A stretch of 64,000 nt of DNA from Nitrincola salilacus (GTDB lineage Bacteria; Pseudomonadota; Gammaproteobacteria; Pseudomonadales; Balneatricaceae). Under the pieces are notes generated by a model. That model did no database searches, was not told the origin of the DNA, and worked only from the letters and a program-made list of their open reading frames with translations. Below are positions 7,422-16,117 of the stretch, one piece after another. How positions within the stretch are numbered: position 1 is the stretch's first letter; every line of letters starts with the position of its first letter. The translations under genes were made by a program, and so were the position numbers. The stretch spans positions 806,001-870,000 of the forward strand of contig NZ_CP176580.1 in assembly GCF_046271865.1 (NCBI RefSeq), read 5' to 3'.

Positions 7422-8015
7422 ATGTATAAAGAGCTACTGTGGATATTCACCCAATTGCCGGACGATTACATCGTCCTCGATACCGAAACCACAGGACTCC
7501 CTGACGAAATCGGCCTGCCGGATATAGTGACACTTGGCATCACTGTGGTGAGAAGTCGAGAGATAGCCGAATCAGTCGAATTTAAAACACGGCCACAAAA
7601 ACACATTTCAGAAGAAGCGCAGTCGATACACGGTATTACCAACGAACAGGCCGCTGAATTCGAATCTTTCGAAGCCCAGTGGGACCAGATCGCGGAATAC
7701 CTAAAAGAACAACTGATTGTCATCCACAACGCCAGTTTTGACTGGCCGATCCTCCTGGATCACGCCGATCGATACGACTTGCCCATGCCACCAATGAAAG
7801 GTGTTTTTTGCAGTCAGACAGCCACTATTCCCTGGGGGGAGGAGATGAAACTCCCACACAGCCACAGAGGACCGTCGCTGGATACCTTAACTGAATATTT
7901 CGGCGTTGAAAATTTAAGAGCCAAGGACGCAGGATTGCATGGGGCGAAGATAGATAGTCAGCAAACGGCTCGAGTGGTGGAGGCCATGCGGCAAGTCGGC
8001 GGTGCCTCGATATGA
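7422..8015 (+). CDS. DEDDh-family 3'-5' exonuclease (DnaQ-like)
   Basis: The ATG at 7422 has AGGAGG eight bases upstream; an earlier in-frame GTG and ATG lie too close to that site. The 197-residue protein has the DEDDh motifs: LDTETTGLP (Asp20 and Glu22), HNASFDWPIL (Exo II Asp) and HGAKIDSQQT (Exo III His and Asp). This is the fold of the DNA polymerase III epsilon subunit and of oligoribonuclease-type enzymes. Its position between a RES toxin and a STAND NTPase, coupled to the latter by ATGA, argues for a conflict role rather than replication proofreading. Confidence 0.88.
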   Translation: MYKELLWIFTQLPDDYIVLDTETTGLPDEIGLPDIVTLGITVVRSREIAESVEFKTRPQKHISEEAQSIHGITNEQAAEFESFEAQWDQIAEYLKEQLIVIHNASFDWPILLDHADRYDLPMPPMKGVFCSQTATIPWGEEMKLPHSHRGPSLDTLTEYFGVENLRAKDAGLHGAKIDSQQTARVVEAMRQVGGASI

Positions 8016-11000
8016 GTTACGGCGCGGTTCCACTTGAGCGCCGCTTCTCTCTGGTGCGCGAATCCAACGCTGACTCTGACGAGCAAGATTTTCGTTCATT
8101 TTTTAGTGAATTGAAGCGCACTGGTTGGCCCGAACTTGAGAAGGAGTTTCGCTGCGTTATCTTGGCCGAAGCAGGGGCGGGAAAAACCTTCGAGATGGAA
8201 GCTCGCGCAAAGCATATAGAGACGCTAGGCCTGGCAGCGTTCTTCATCCGGATAGAAGATATTGAAGATGGCTTTGAGGCCGCATTTGAAGTTGGTAGCG
8301 TGAATGTTTTTGAAAATTGGTTGAGCTCTCAGGAGGAGGCTTGGTTCTTCCTTGATTCCGTCGACGAGGCCCGGCTGGAGAATTCACGAGCTTTCGAGAA
8401 GGCAATTAAGCGCTTTTCTGCACGGATCAAATCGGCTGACCAACGAGCGCGCATTTTCATCTCCAGCCGTCCTTATGCATGGCGAGCTCGTTCGGATCGA
8501 GAACTGGTGGAGCGCTACCTGCCTTTTATAAAACCGAAATCAGAGGAAACGGGCGACAGAGATGTCGTCTTCGAAGACGTCAACGCTGATGAGCCGGTTG
8601 AATTGGAGAGTGCTCTTCGTGTATACCTGCTTGATCCACTTGATGAAAGCGGAATTCGTAGTTTCGCTGGTCATCGTGGAGCACCACAGGTAGATAAATT
8701 AATTCTCGAACTCCTACGCGCGAACTTGATGTCGATGGCAGCGAGGCCGTTTGATCTCGAAGGCATCCTTGCCAAGTGGAGCGCCGACCAAACGCTCGAT
8801 GGGCGGCTCGAGTTGCTACAACACAATATCGATCTTCGATTAAAAGAAATTGATCCGGATCGTGCACGACGCCAACCGCTCAACCGTGAGAAAGCGAGGC
8901 GTGGCGCACGTGTACTTGCTGCCGCAGTCATTCTGACAGGTGAGCCTGGTATTCGTGTTCCAGATTCAACCAACCCCGACAAAGGTATTGATGCGGAAGC
9001 TATTCTGAGTGATTGGGAGCCGATAGAGGTCCAGACATTGCTTGAGCGCGGAATCTTCAATGATGTGCTTTATGGCATTGTGCGATTCCGACACCGGGAA
9101 ATACGAGAGCTGCTCGCCGCGGAATGGATCAGCGATCAATTAAAAAACGGCTCCTTTCGGTACGCAACAGAGGCTTTGTTCTTTCGTGAACAATATGGCC
9201 ACTCTGTCATCACGCCTCGCCTGCGACCGATATTGCCTTGGCTGATCCTGTTTGACGATGAGATTCGTCATAAAGCGCTGGGAATTGCGCCTGAAGTTGC
9301 GGTCGAAGGAGGGGACGCCGCGCAACTACCCTTTGTTGAACGGCAAGCACTCCTTAACGACATTGTCAGGCGGATCGCCGAGAATCAGGATGACCATTCG
9401 GCGCGCGACAATGGCGCGATAGCCCGAATTGCCCAGCCAGACCTGAGTAGTGACGTACTTCGTCTTATTGCTGACCATCGAGGCAATGACGACGCGATTT
9501 TTTTCTTGGGCAGATTGGTTTGGCAAGGTGAAATGACGGAGTGTGTGCCTGCCTTGTCTTGGATCGCCACCGACCCAGCGCGGGGCATCTATGCTCGTAT
9601 CGCGGCGACACGTGCCGTGATGACCGGTGGTACCCGGGATCAAAGATGCCACCTGTGGGAGCAACTGATTGCGTCGACAGAAGTGCTGCCACGCCAGGTT
9701 TTCGCTGAGGTTTTGAAGAATGCTGAGGCAGATATGGTCTCGGTCGACTTTCTGCTCGCTTCAGTTGCCAAGTTAGAAGCGTATGAACGATACAAAGCCA
9801 CGGGGTTGGGTCAGGCCCTCCATGGTTTCATCGGTCGTTTGCCGATATATAGTTCTGTAGGTGTGTTGGGGCCTTTGGCGGCATTAGTAAGAGGCTTGAA
9901 TGATTATCTTGAGCGAGAGCCCTATATCGAACGTCAAGAATGCCATGTCTCGAAGGAGTTCTCGTGGTTGCTAGGTCCTGCCACCCATGCTGTCGAACGG
10001 TTGGTTTCCGCGCGATCCGAAACAGCGCTTTCATCGGAAGCGCTTTCGGTCATGCTGAAAGTACCAGTAGCGCGGTTCTGGCGGGGTGACGACTTCGACG
10101 AATATAAAAGTCGCCTCTATGAAATCGTACCCGCCTGGAGCAAACTAAATGATGCGCTGTTTTGGCGAAGCGTTGACGAAGCTAGGAACAGGCTCGAAGA
10201 AAAGAAGTCTGAGCGTTTGATTGATGACTGGTCTGTGCAATTGATTGGGCATTACTGGAAGTTCGGGGCCAATCGGTTTCACGATGTACTGGGGTTTATT
10301 GCGACTTGTGATTTTCTGGACGACAAGTTGGTTGCTCTGTCGCTTGCCCACCGTCTTTTCATGTTGGCTGATAAGCCTGGCGACTGGTCGAGCCAGCTTA
10401 AGCTGGCAGTCGAGGCGAACTCCTATATGGAGGAGCGTCTCAACACTCTCTTGAAACCGATGAAGCCTCAAAGCACCCTGAAATGGGAAGAAAGGGAGGC
10501 TCAACGAGAGGAGAAGCAAAGGAAGAAGCAGGAAACTCGTGACAGGAGTCGTGCGGAGTGGATCGAATACCTGAAGGCAGCCCCGGAGATTGTTCGTTAT
10601 CCGTCAGGGTTGAGACCGGACGAGTTCAGCCAAGACCAATATAGGTTGTTAGTTGAGATTGAAGGTGCTGATCTTCTAACAAGTCGTGTAGGTGGAGCTA
10701 ACTGGAAAGCGTTGATTCCCGAATTTGGCGAGGATGTCGCGCGAGCCTACCGGGATGCTGCGATGTCTCATTGGCGAAACTTTATTCCTGGACTTCTATC
10801 CGAGGGGCACGACACCAGTTCAATCCCTTATTCGCTGTTTTTTGCGATGGCCGGCCTTGAAATTGAGGCGGCTGAAGTTGATCACTTTCCGTCAAACCTG
10901 ACCGAAGCAGAGGTTACTCATGCGCTTCGATTCTTTGTTCGGGAGCTTAATGGTTTTCCATTCTGGCTTGAGAAACTCCATCATGCCCACCCAAATCTGA

Positions 11001-12343
11001 CCATGGACGCTATTCTCACGGAGTTGCACTGGGAGCTTGCGTATACCGAAGCAGATCGGCCTATGCACTACATTCTGCATGATTTGGTCTACTATTCGTC
11101 TTGGCTGCATCAGTACCTAGCCCCATCAATTACCGTTTGGCTGGAGCAAAACGAGATTCTGAATCAAGATACACTCCGTTACTGTATCCATATTTTGCTG
11201 AGCGGCTGTGGCGATAGTGAAACAGTCGCAAAACTGGCTAGGTTAAAAATTGAAAGTAATGTAGTTAGCGAGCAGTTGGCAGTTTGGTATGCACTCTGGG
11301 TTGATCTTGAAGCAGAGGAGGCGATCCCAGCTGTAGAGCATTGGTTGTCGAGCCTATCAGAGAAAGAGGTATCGAAGGAAGCTCAGCTATTTATAACGAG
11401 ATTGATGGGTTCGCAGCTATCCTCCAGCACTGCCCTTGGTCGGGGCAGCTTTCGCAATGTCAAACATCTCAAGGCCCTTTACATCCTCATGCATCGGTAT
11501 ATTCGAGCACAGGACGATATTGAACGTGCGGGTAAAGGTTTGTATTCGCCAGAGTTACGTGACGATGCGCAAGATGGACGTGATGCTCTTTTCAGACAGC
11601 TGTCCGAAATCCCCGGGAAAGAGACTTTCATCGCGCTTGCTGAGCTTGCGAAGGATCATCCGGATGCCAGCTATCGGCCCTGGATGCAGAAGCTTGCCTA
11701 CAAGCGAGCCGAAGAAGATGCCGATTTAGAACCATGGTCGGCGCAACAGGTGCGGGATTATGACCAGCATCAAGCTAGAACACCGACGACACATCGGCAA
11801 CTCTTCGATCTTACCGTTGATCGGTTGATTGATTTGAAGGCTTGGATCGAACTCGGTAATGACAGCCCGTACAAAACCTGGCAAAGAGCCGAAAGTGAAA
11901 CCGAAATGCGGAACCTGGTGGCTGGTTGGTTGAATGCTAGGTCCTCCGGGCGCTACACCTGTGTCCAAGAAAACGAGTTGCCGAACAGGCAGAGACCAGA
12001 TATCTGGACTCAAAATGCACGTGTGCCTTCTCCGGTTCCTATTGAGCTTAAGTTGCTTGATAAAGGCTGGTCGGGCCCGAAGCTCTGTGAGCGGTTGAGA
12101 AATCAACTCGTTGGCGACTATTTGCGTGAAGAGACTGCGGGTTGCGGTGTGATGCTTTTGATTTGGCAGGGTCAGTCTACTCAATCTCACTGGCAGATCG
12201 GTGATCTGCGGGTTGGCCTGGCGGGGCTTGAAGATGCACTCAGGTCTTACTGGGACTCTGTCGCTAACAATTTCCCCGGCGTTGTTGCAATTGAAGTAAT
12301 CATGATCGACCTTACGGTTAGAGATACGAAGTCGGATAGCTGA
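8012..12343 (+). CDS. Large STAND (NACHT-like) NTPase with C-terminal PD-(D/E)xK nuclease motif
   Basis: The protein has 1443 residues. Near the N-terminus it has a Walker A motif (AEAGAGKT, residues 52-59), a Walker B motif (FFLDSVDEARL, 112-122) and a sensor-like FISSRP near 150, the layout of NACHT/STAND NTPases. A long helical region follows, with a charged coiled-coil stretch near residues 825-860 (EEREAQREEKQRKKQET). At the C-terminus RPDIW (Asp1330) and IELK (Glu1345, Lys1347) form a PD-(D/E)xK nuclease pattern. STAND proteins with nuclease ends, such as Avs, act as phage sensors. It is coupled by ATGA to the exonuclease gene. I cannot assign it to a named defence family. Confidence 0.8.
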   Translation: MSYGAVPLERRFSLVRESNADSDEQDFRSFFSELKRTGWPELEKEFRCVILAEAGAGKTFEMEARAKHIETLGLAAFFIRIEDIEDGFEAAFEVGSVNVFENWLSSQEEAWFFLDSVDEARLENSRAFEKAIKRFSARIKSADQRARIFISSRPYAWRARSDRELVERYLPFIKPKSEETGDRDVVFEDVNADEPVELESALRVYLLDPLDESGIRSFAGHRGAPQVDKLILELLRANLMSMAARPFDLEGILAKWSADQTLDGRLELLQHNIDLRLKEIDPDRARRQPLNREKARRGARVLAAAVILTGEPGIRVPDSTNPDKGIDAEAILSDWEPIEVQTLLERGIFNDVLYGIVRFRHREIRELLAAEWISDQLKNGSFRYATEALFFREQYGHSVITPRLRPILPWLILFDDEIRHKALGIAPEVAVEGGDAAQLPFVERQALLNDIVRRIAENQDDHSARDNGAIARIAQPDLSSDVLRLIADHRGNDDAIFFLGRLVWQGEMTECVPALSWIATDPARGIYARIAATRAVMTGGTRDQRCHLWEQLIASTEVLPRQVFAEVLKNAEADMVSVDFLLASVAKLEAYERYKATGLGQALHGFIGRLPIYSSVGVLGPLAALVRGLNDYLEREPYIERQECHVSKEFSWLLGPATHAVERLVSARSETALSSEALSVMLKVPVARFWRGDDFDEYKSRLYEIVPAWSKLNDALFWRSVDEARNRLEEKKSERLIDDWSVQLIGHYWKFGANRFHDVLGFIATCDFLDDKLVALSLAHRLFMLADKPGDWSSQLKLAVEANSYMEERLNTLLKPMKPQSTLKWEEREAQREEKQRKKQETRDRSRAEWIEYLKAAPEIVRYPSGLRPDEFSQDQYRLLVEIEGADLLTSRVGGANWKALIPEFGEDVARAYRDAAMSHWRNFIPGLLSEGHDTSSIPYSLFFAMAGLEIEAAEVDHFPSNLTEAEVTHALRFFVRELNGFPFWLEKLHHAHPNLTMDAILTELHWELAYTEADRPMHYILHDLVYYSSWLHQYLAPSITVWLEQNEILNQDTLRYCIHILLSGCGDSETVAKLARLKIESNVVSEQLAVWYALWVDLEAEEAIPAVEHWLSSLSEKEVSKEAQLFITRLMGSQLSSSTALGRGSFRNVKHLKALYILMHRYIRAQDDIERAGKGLYSPELRDDAQDGRDALFRQLSEIPGKETFIALAELAKDHPDASYRPWMQKLAYKRAEEDADLEPWSAQQVRDYDQHQARTPTTHRQLFDLTVDRLIDLKAWIELGNDSPYKTWQRAESETEMRNLVAGWLNARSSGRYTCVQENELPNRQRPDIWTQNARVPSPVPIELKLLDKGWSGPKLCERLRNQLVGDYLREETAGCGVMLLIWQGQSTQSHWQIGDLRVGLAGLEDALRSYWDSVANNFPGVVAIEVIMIDLTVRDTKSDS

Positions 12344-12491
12344 GTCCGCATCAGCGGAGTTGACTGAAAATGAACATCTAAGTTAAAAAGAGACTGAGCC
12401 AACACGGAAAGATCTGGGTGTTCACATTCACCAGAATCGGTGTTTAGATAAATCAGAGTACGCAACTGCCACACGCAAACACAGGAGGTGT

Positions 12492-15200
12492 ATGGTTTCC
12501 ATCTGGGTGAGCGGTGAAGATAAAACCAGACAAATCAGTGGTTGGGAAATATGGTGGGGAGACCAAAGGGGCGAGTTGATGCTGACTTGCCGCTTTCCTT
12601 CCGGCAAGTTTTACCACCGCCCACTCAGCGATTGCAAAATTGAACCAACCGAAGTGGTGCAGCGGCAGCTCCTCTCTATAGATGGGGGGGTAAGCTTCAG
12701 TGCCACCGATAGAGTGACAATATATGGCGGTAAGTATGCGGCTGTTCAGTATTGTGGCAATCAAAAAATCTATGTAATGAGCGCGAATAGTATTGCGTTC
12801 AGCCCAGAGACAACGATCAAGGACGAGGCGGTATTCAGCTATTTTGTGCGCGTGGCAAATGCGCGGGTAGATCAGGCACCACTGAAAGACAAGCCAATAG
12901 CCGAAAATGTGCTGCGTCAACTGGAGGCGGTGCTTCCTCACGAAGGCACCGCACTGTATGCATACTGTACTGGACAGAACCATACACGTAAGCCGACAGT
13001 AGGTTTTATATACCCTTTTGGTGTCAATGAAAGTCAGCTCAAGGCAGTTGAGCAAGCCTTCACCTCGCAAATCAGCCTAATTGAAGGCCCCCCAGGCACA
13101 GGTAAAACTCAGACGATATTGAACATCATCTCCAATATTGTGTTGCGTGGCAAAACAGTCGCTATCCTGTCCAATAACAACTCTGCAGTGGAAAACGTCT
13201 ACGAAAAGTTAGGTAAGGCTGACCTGGGTTATCTGGTTGCGAAACTGGGCAGTGCAGATAATAGAAAGACCTTCTTCGGTAATGTACTTGCCGTACCATC
13301 AGGAATCCCCTCGTCTGCGCCTTCCATGGAGCAAATTCAAGCTGTTCTCCAGAAATTGAAGGTGTATCTGCATGCTCAGAATGAGGTGGCGCGGCTACAG
13401 GCCGAGATTGACGAATTGGCCATAGAACATCGTTATCTGCTGCAATGGCACCGCGAAAATATAGAGGTGGAGCCTGTCCCTTTGGATAAATACAGCCTGT
13501 CTCCAAGACAATCCTCGGACTTGATGGCTTATTTGGCTCATCTTGCCGAGAATCGCATCAGACTCAAGGACAGGATCAAGCTGCTGCTAAATTTCAAGAT
13601 CCTGCGTATGGCGCCGTTCAATGATTGGGAGAAGCGCAAGTCAGTGATCTATGCCTTGCAGCTTCACTATTACGAGAAAGCGCTACGGGATAAGGAATCA
13701 GAGTTAGCCGCTTATCGGGAAGTCTTAGAACACGGCAACTTCAAGGCATTGCTGGATGATCTGGTCGCCGGGTCGATGCTATATCTAAAACATCACCTTC
13801 ATAAGCATCTCCCTCCTCAGGAAAAGTTCGGTTCGGATAGTTACCGCAAGAAATTCGGTGTGTTTGTAAAGCATTTTCCGATTATTGGCAGCAGCACGCA
13901 TTCCATTATCAATTCGATTGGCAAAGGTGCGATTTTCGACTATGTCATCATTGACGAAGCCTCGCAGCAAGACATTATTCCTGGAATACTGTCGTTGGGC
14001 TGTGCCAAAAACTTGGTTATCGTCGGCGACAGAAAGCAACTCCCTCATATTCCGATAAAATTGGCCATAGCCCCGCCTGCTGATTTCTACGATTGTGAAA
14101 AATACAGCTTGCTTGATTCCTGCATTGGTGTCTTTAGCAGTTCGATACCCATGACGCTATTGAAAGAACATTACCGCTGCCATCCCAGAATCATCCAGTT
14201 CTGCAATCAGCAGTTTTACGACAATCAACTGATTCCAATGACAAAAGATGCAGGTGAAGAATCGTTGAAGTTACTGGTTACCGCCAAAGGAAACCACACG
14301 AGGAAGAACTCGAATCGGAGGGAGTTGGATTCACTGCTTGAAACGCTCAAATGGGATGGAGAAAGTGACTGGGATGAAGAAAACAGTAGGGGGTTCATCA
14401 CTCCTTACAATGCGCAGGTCCGGCTTTCTCAGGCATGTTTACCAACTGATTTTGTCACAAATACAGTGCACAAGTTTCAGGGCAGGGAGTGTGATGAGAT
14501 TGTCTTTTCCACTGTGTTGGATAAAAAACAAAGAAGCCAGAGAGATTTGAGGTTTGTGGATGACCCTCACTTGGTTAATGTTGCGGTATCAAGGGCCAAG
14601 AATACGTTCACCCTTGTGACTGGTGACGATGTCTTTGCCGCGAACAACGGGCATGTCGCTGCGTTGGTCCGCTACATAGAATACTACGCGGATGAAAAAC
14701 AGGTACATCGCGCTCCTGTCGTGTCAGCCTTCGATCTGCTCTACACAGAATATGATCAATCCCTAGAAAGGCTCAACGCAAAATTGAGGCCAACTGATTC
14801 GCGATACAAATCTGAGCAGATTGCGGCACAGATACTGCGTGATACATTGTCCCTAGAAGCATATCGGGCGATTACGTTCCATTCACAGATTGTTCTGAAC
14901 CAGTTGGCTTCTTCGGCCAACGAGGCATTGACGTTGCGAGAACTCGATTTTATGAGAAACCGAGCCAGTTGCGATTTTGTGTTGTATTTCAAAGTGGGAA
15001 AAACGCCGCTGGCCGTGATCGAGGTAGATGGCGGATCCCATGGTGATGCGCGTCAGGCTGAGCGGGATGCATTGAAAAATAGCATCCTGAGAAAAAGCGG
15101 GCTTCCCCTTCTACGATTACAAACTGTCGAGAGTCACATCGAAGAAAAAATCGAGGCGTTTTTATCTCAGTGGGCAAGCAGGGCTGCTGCTGAAGAGTAA
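12492..15200 (+). CDS. SF1 (UPF1/Dna2-like) helicase with C-terminal DUF2726-like nuclease domain
   Basis: This 902-residue protein has SF1 helicase motifs in order: Q-motif and Walker A (NESQLKAVEQ, then IEGPPGTGKTQT near 200), SNNNSAVENV (Ia), IIDEASQQD (II), VGDRKQLP (III), EHYRCHPRI (IV), TVHKFQGRECDEIVFS (V) and VAVSRAKN (VI). A coiled-coil insertion lies between Ia and II. The C-terminus (LAVIEVDGGSHGDARQAERDALKN, then SGLPLLRLQT) matches the nuclease-like DUF2726 domain. The ATG at 12492 has an AGGAGG ribosome binding site. It lies 148 bases after the STAND gene on the same strand and may be transcribed separately. Such helicase-nucleases are common in defence islands. Confidence 0.85.
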   Translation: MVSIWVSGEDKTRQISGWEIWWGDQRGELMLTCRFPSGKFYHRPLSDCKIEPTEVVQRQLLSIDGGVSFSATDRVTIYGGKYAAVQYCGNQKIYVMSANSIAFSPETTIKDEAVFSYFVRVANARVDQAPLKDKPIAENVLRQLEAVLPHEGTALYAYCTGQNHTRKPTVGFIYPFGVNESQLKAVEQAFTSQISLIEGPPGTGKTQTILNIISNIVLRGKTVAILSNNNSAVENVYEKLGKADLGYLVAKLGSADNRKTFFGNVLAVPSGIPSSAPSMEQIQAVLQKLKVYLHAQNEVARLQAEIDELAIEHRYLLQWHRENIEVEPVPLDKYSLSPRQSSDLMAYLAHLAENRIRLKDRIKLLLNFKILRMAPFNDWEKRKSVIYALQLHYYEKALRDKESELAAYREVLEHGNFKALLDDLVAGSMLYLKHHLHKHLPPQEKFGSDSYRKKFGVFVKHFPIIGSSTHSIINSIGKGAIFDYVIIDEASQQDIIPGILSLGCAKNLVIVGDRKQLPHIPIKLAIAPPADFYDCEKYSLLDSCIGVFSSSIPMTLLKEHYRCHPRIIQFCNQQFYDNQLIPMTKDAGEESLKLLVTAKGNHTRKNSNRRELDSLLETLKWDGESDWDEENSRGFITPYNAQVRLSQACLPTDFVTNTVHKFQGRECDEIVFSTVLDKKQRSQRDLRFVDDPHLVNVAVSRAKNTFTLVTGDDVFAANNGHVAALVRYIEYYADEKQVHRAPVVSAFDLLYTEYDQSLERLNAKLRPTDSRYKSEQIAAQILRDTLSLEAYRAITFHSQIVLNQLASSANEALTLRELDFMRNRASCDFVLYFKVGKTPLAVIEVDGGSHGDARQAERDALKNSILRKSGLPLLRLQTVESHIEEKIEAFLSQWASRAAAEE

Positions 15201-15224
15201 ACGGAGTTTAAATACTGCTTTAAG

Positions 15225-15412
15225 TTCCGTACAGCAAGAGCTGCATCGGGTAGGGGAAATGTTTCAGCGAACGTCAGTTGAATGAGTGTACAGTCAGCTC
15301 TGAAAGCGCAGGCGGTTCGTATTCGGTAAATCTACAATCAGCCGATTGGTCGCAGGGTCTGGCTGAAAGAATAATATTTGAACTGTACTGGTTTCGGGGT
15401 GTCTGTAAAATT
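15225..15412 (-). pseudogene. Degraded 5' fragment of a Crp/Fnr-family gene
   Basis: This stretch is strongly similar to 19092-19278, the first part and 5' untranslated region of the intact Crp/Fnr gene. On the minus strand it encodes PDPATNRLIVDLPNTNRLRF, parallel to the intact protein's PVPATNRLIAALPHKNRLRF. The start codon is changed to ATA and an in-frame stop follows shortly after RLRF. The rest of the gene is missing. Conservation also covers the non-coding leader (GGTTTCGGGGTGTCTGTAAA). Apart from this fragment I see nothing coding in 15201-15578. Confidence 0.7.
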
Positions 15413-15578
15413 CTAATGCTGCTTTAAGTTGTAAGTTGCCGATCGGGTGTTTGTATCGAAATGGCAGGCAAAAATAAAGGCACCTTAAGACTATCATGAA
15501 CATGAATTCCGCCGTACCATGAATGGTATCGGTGGATTCGTCTGATTAATAAACGCACAGCGGTTTCAAGGAGGAACG

Positions 15579-15686
15579 ATGAATATGGCATATCTGCTTT
15601 CTCATCCTGGCGTCATTACGCCAGACGCACGTTTGTACCTCTCATATTCTGCTCCTCCTGGCTGTTGTCTGCTGAGCGCACTCTGA
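15579..15686 (+). CDS. Small leader ORF, 35 residues, ahead of the KaiC operon
   Basis: The ATG at 15579 is preceded by AAGGAGG, stronger than any site at the next gene. It encodes MNMAYLLSHPGVITPDARLY and ends LLSAL. Its TGA (15684-15686) overlaps the ATG of the next gene (TGATG), the usual arrangement for translational coupling. It may serve mainly to deliver ribosomes to the downstream gene. The peptide has no recognised motif. Confidence 0.45.
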   Translation: MNMAYLLSHPGVITPDARLYLSYSAPPGCCLLSAL

Positions 15687-16117
15687 TGGAAGACCCTTCT
15701 CTGCTGCGTCAGCAAATCATAGCCAGCATCCTGACGCAGCAGCCTGAAAACGTTGCGGATGTCGCAATGATTCATTGGGAAAAACTGGCCAACGAGATTG
15801 TATCGGTCGTTGGTGAGGATGGTTTCAAATCGCTGTACGAGCGAACTTTTCACCTGACAAAAAACACTTTTCCCTGGCTCACCCCCAGCTCTGCGACACT
15901 TCAGCCTCTCCAGAATAACCACCGCTTTGTAGAGTTGGGGGCGCTTCTTGCGAGTCAAACACCGGCTGATGCCTGCGCAGCTCACCGTCTGCTGCTGACC
16001 ATATTTACCGACATCCTGGCTTCGCTGATTGGTGAACAATTGACGTCCAATATATTACGTGCGGCCTGGGGCGATCTTGCTTCAGTCACGTCCAGCAAGG
16101 AGCTCGACAATGAGTAA
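15686..16117 (+). CDS. Hypothetical protein encoded with a KaiC-like ATPase
   Basis: This 143-residue soluble, mostly helical protein contains IHWEKLANEIVSVVGEDGF, then KSLYERTFHLTKNTFPWL. I do not recognise the family. The ATG at 15686 overlaps the stop of the leader ORF; a TTG at 15665 is possible but lacks a ribosome binding site. The 3' end overlaps the KaiC-like gene by eight bases, and that gene's ribosome binding site lies inside this one. The coupling suggests that it partners or regulates the KaiC-like ATPase. Confidence 0.65.
   Translation: MEDPSLLRQQIIASILTQQPENVADVAMIHWEKLANEIVSVVGEDGFKSLYERTFHLTKNTFPWLTPSSATLQPLQNNHRFVELGALLASQTPADACAAHRLLLTIFTDILASLIGEQLTSNILRAAWGDLASVTSSKELDNE

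Noticed and set aside
12345..12358. TCCGC-ATCA-GCGGA hairpin after the STAND gene as a terminator
   Set aside because: The stem is only 5 bp and lacks a T-tract.
15294..15503. 69-codon minus-strand frame
   Set aside because: It only covers the degraded Crp/Fnr fragment read through its former leader; it has no proper start.
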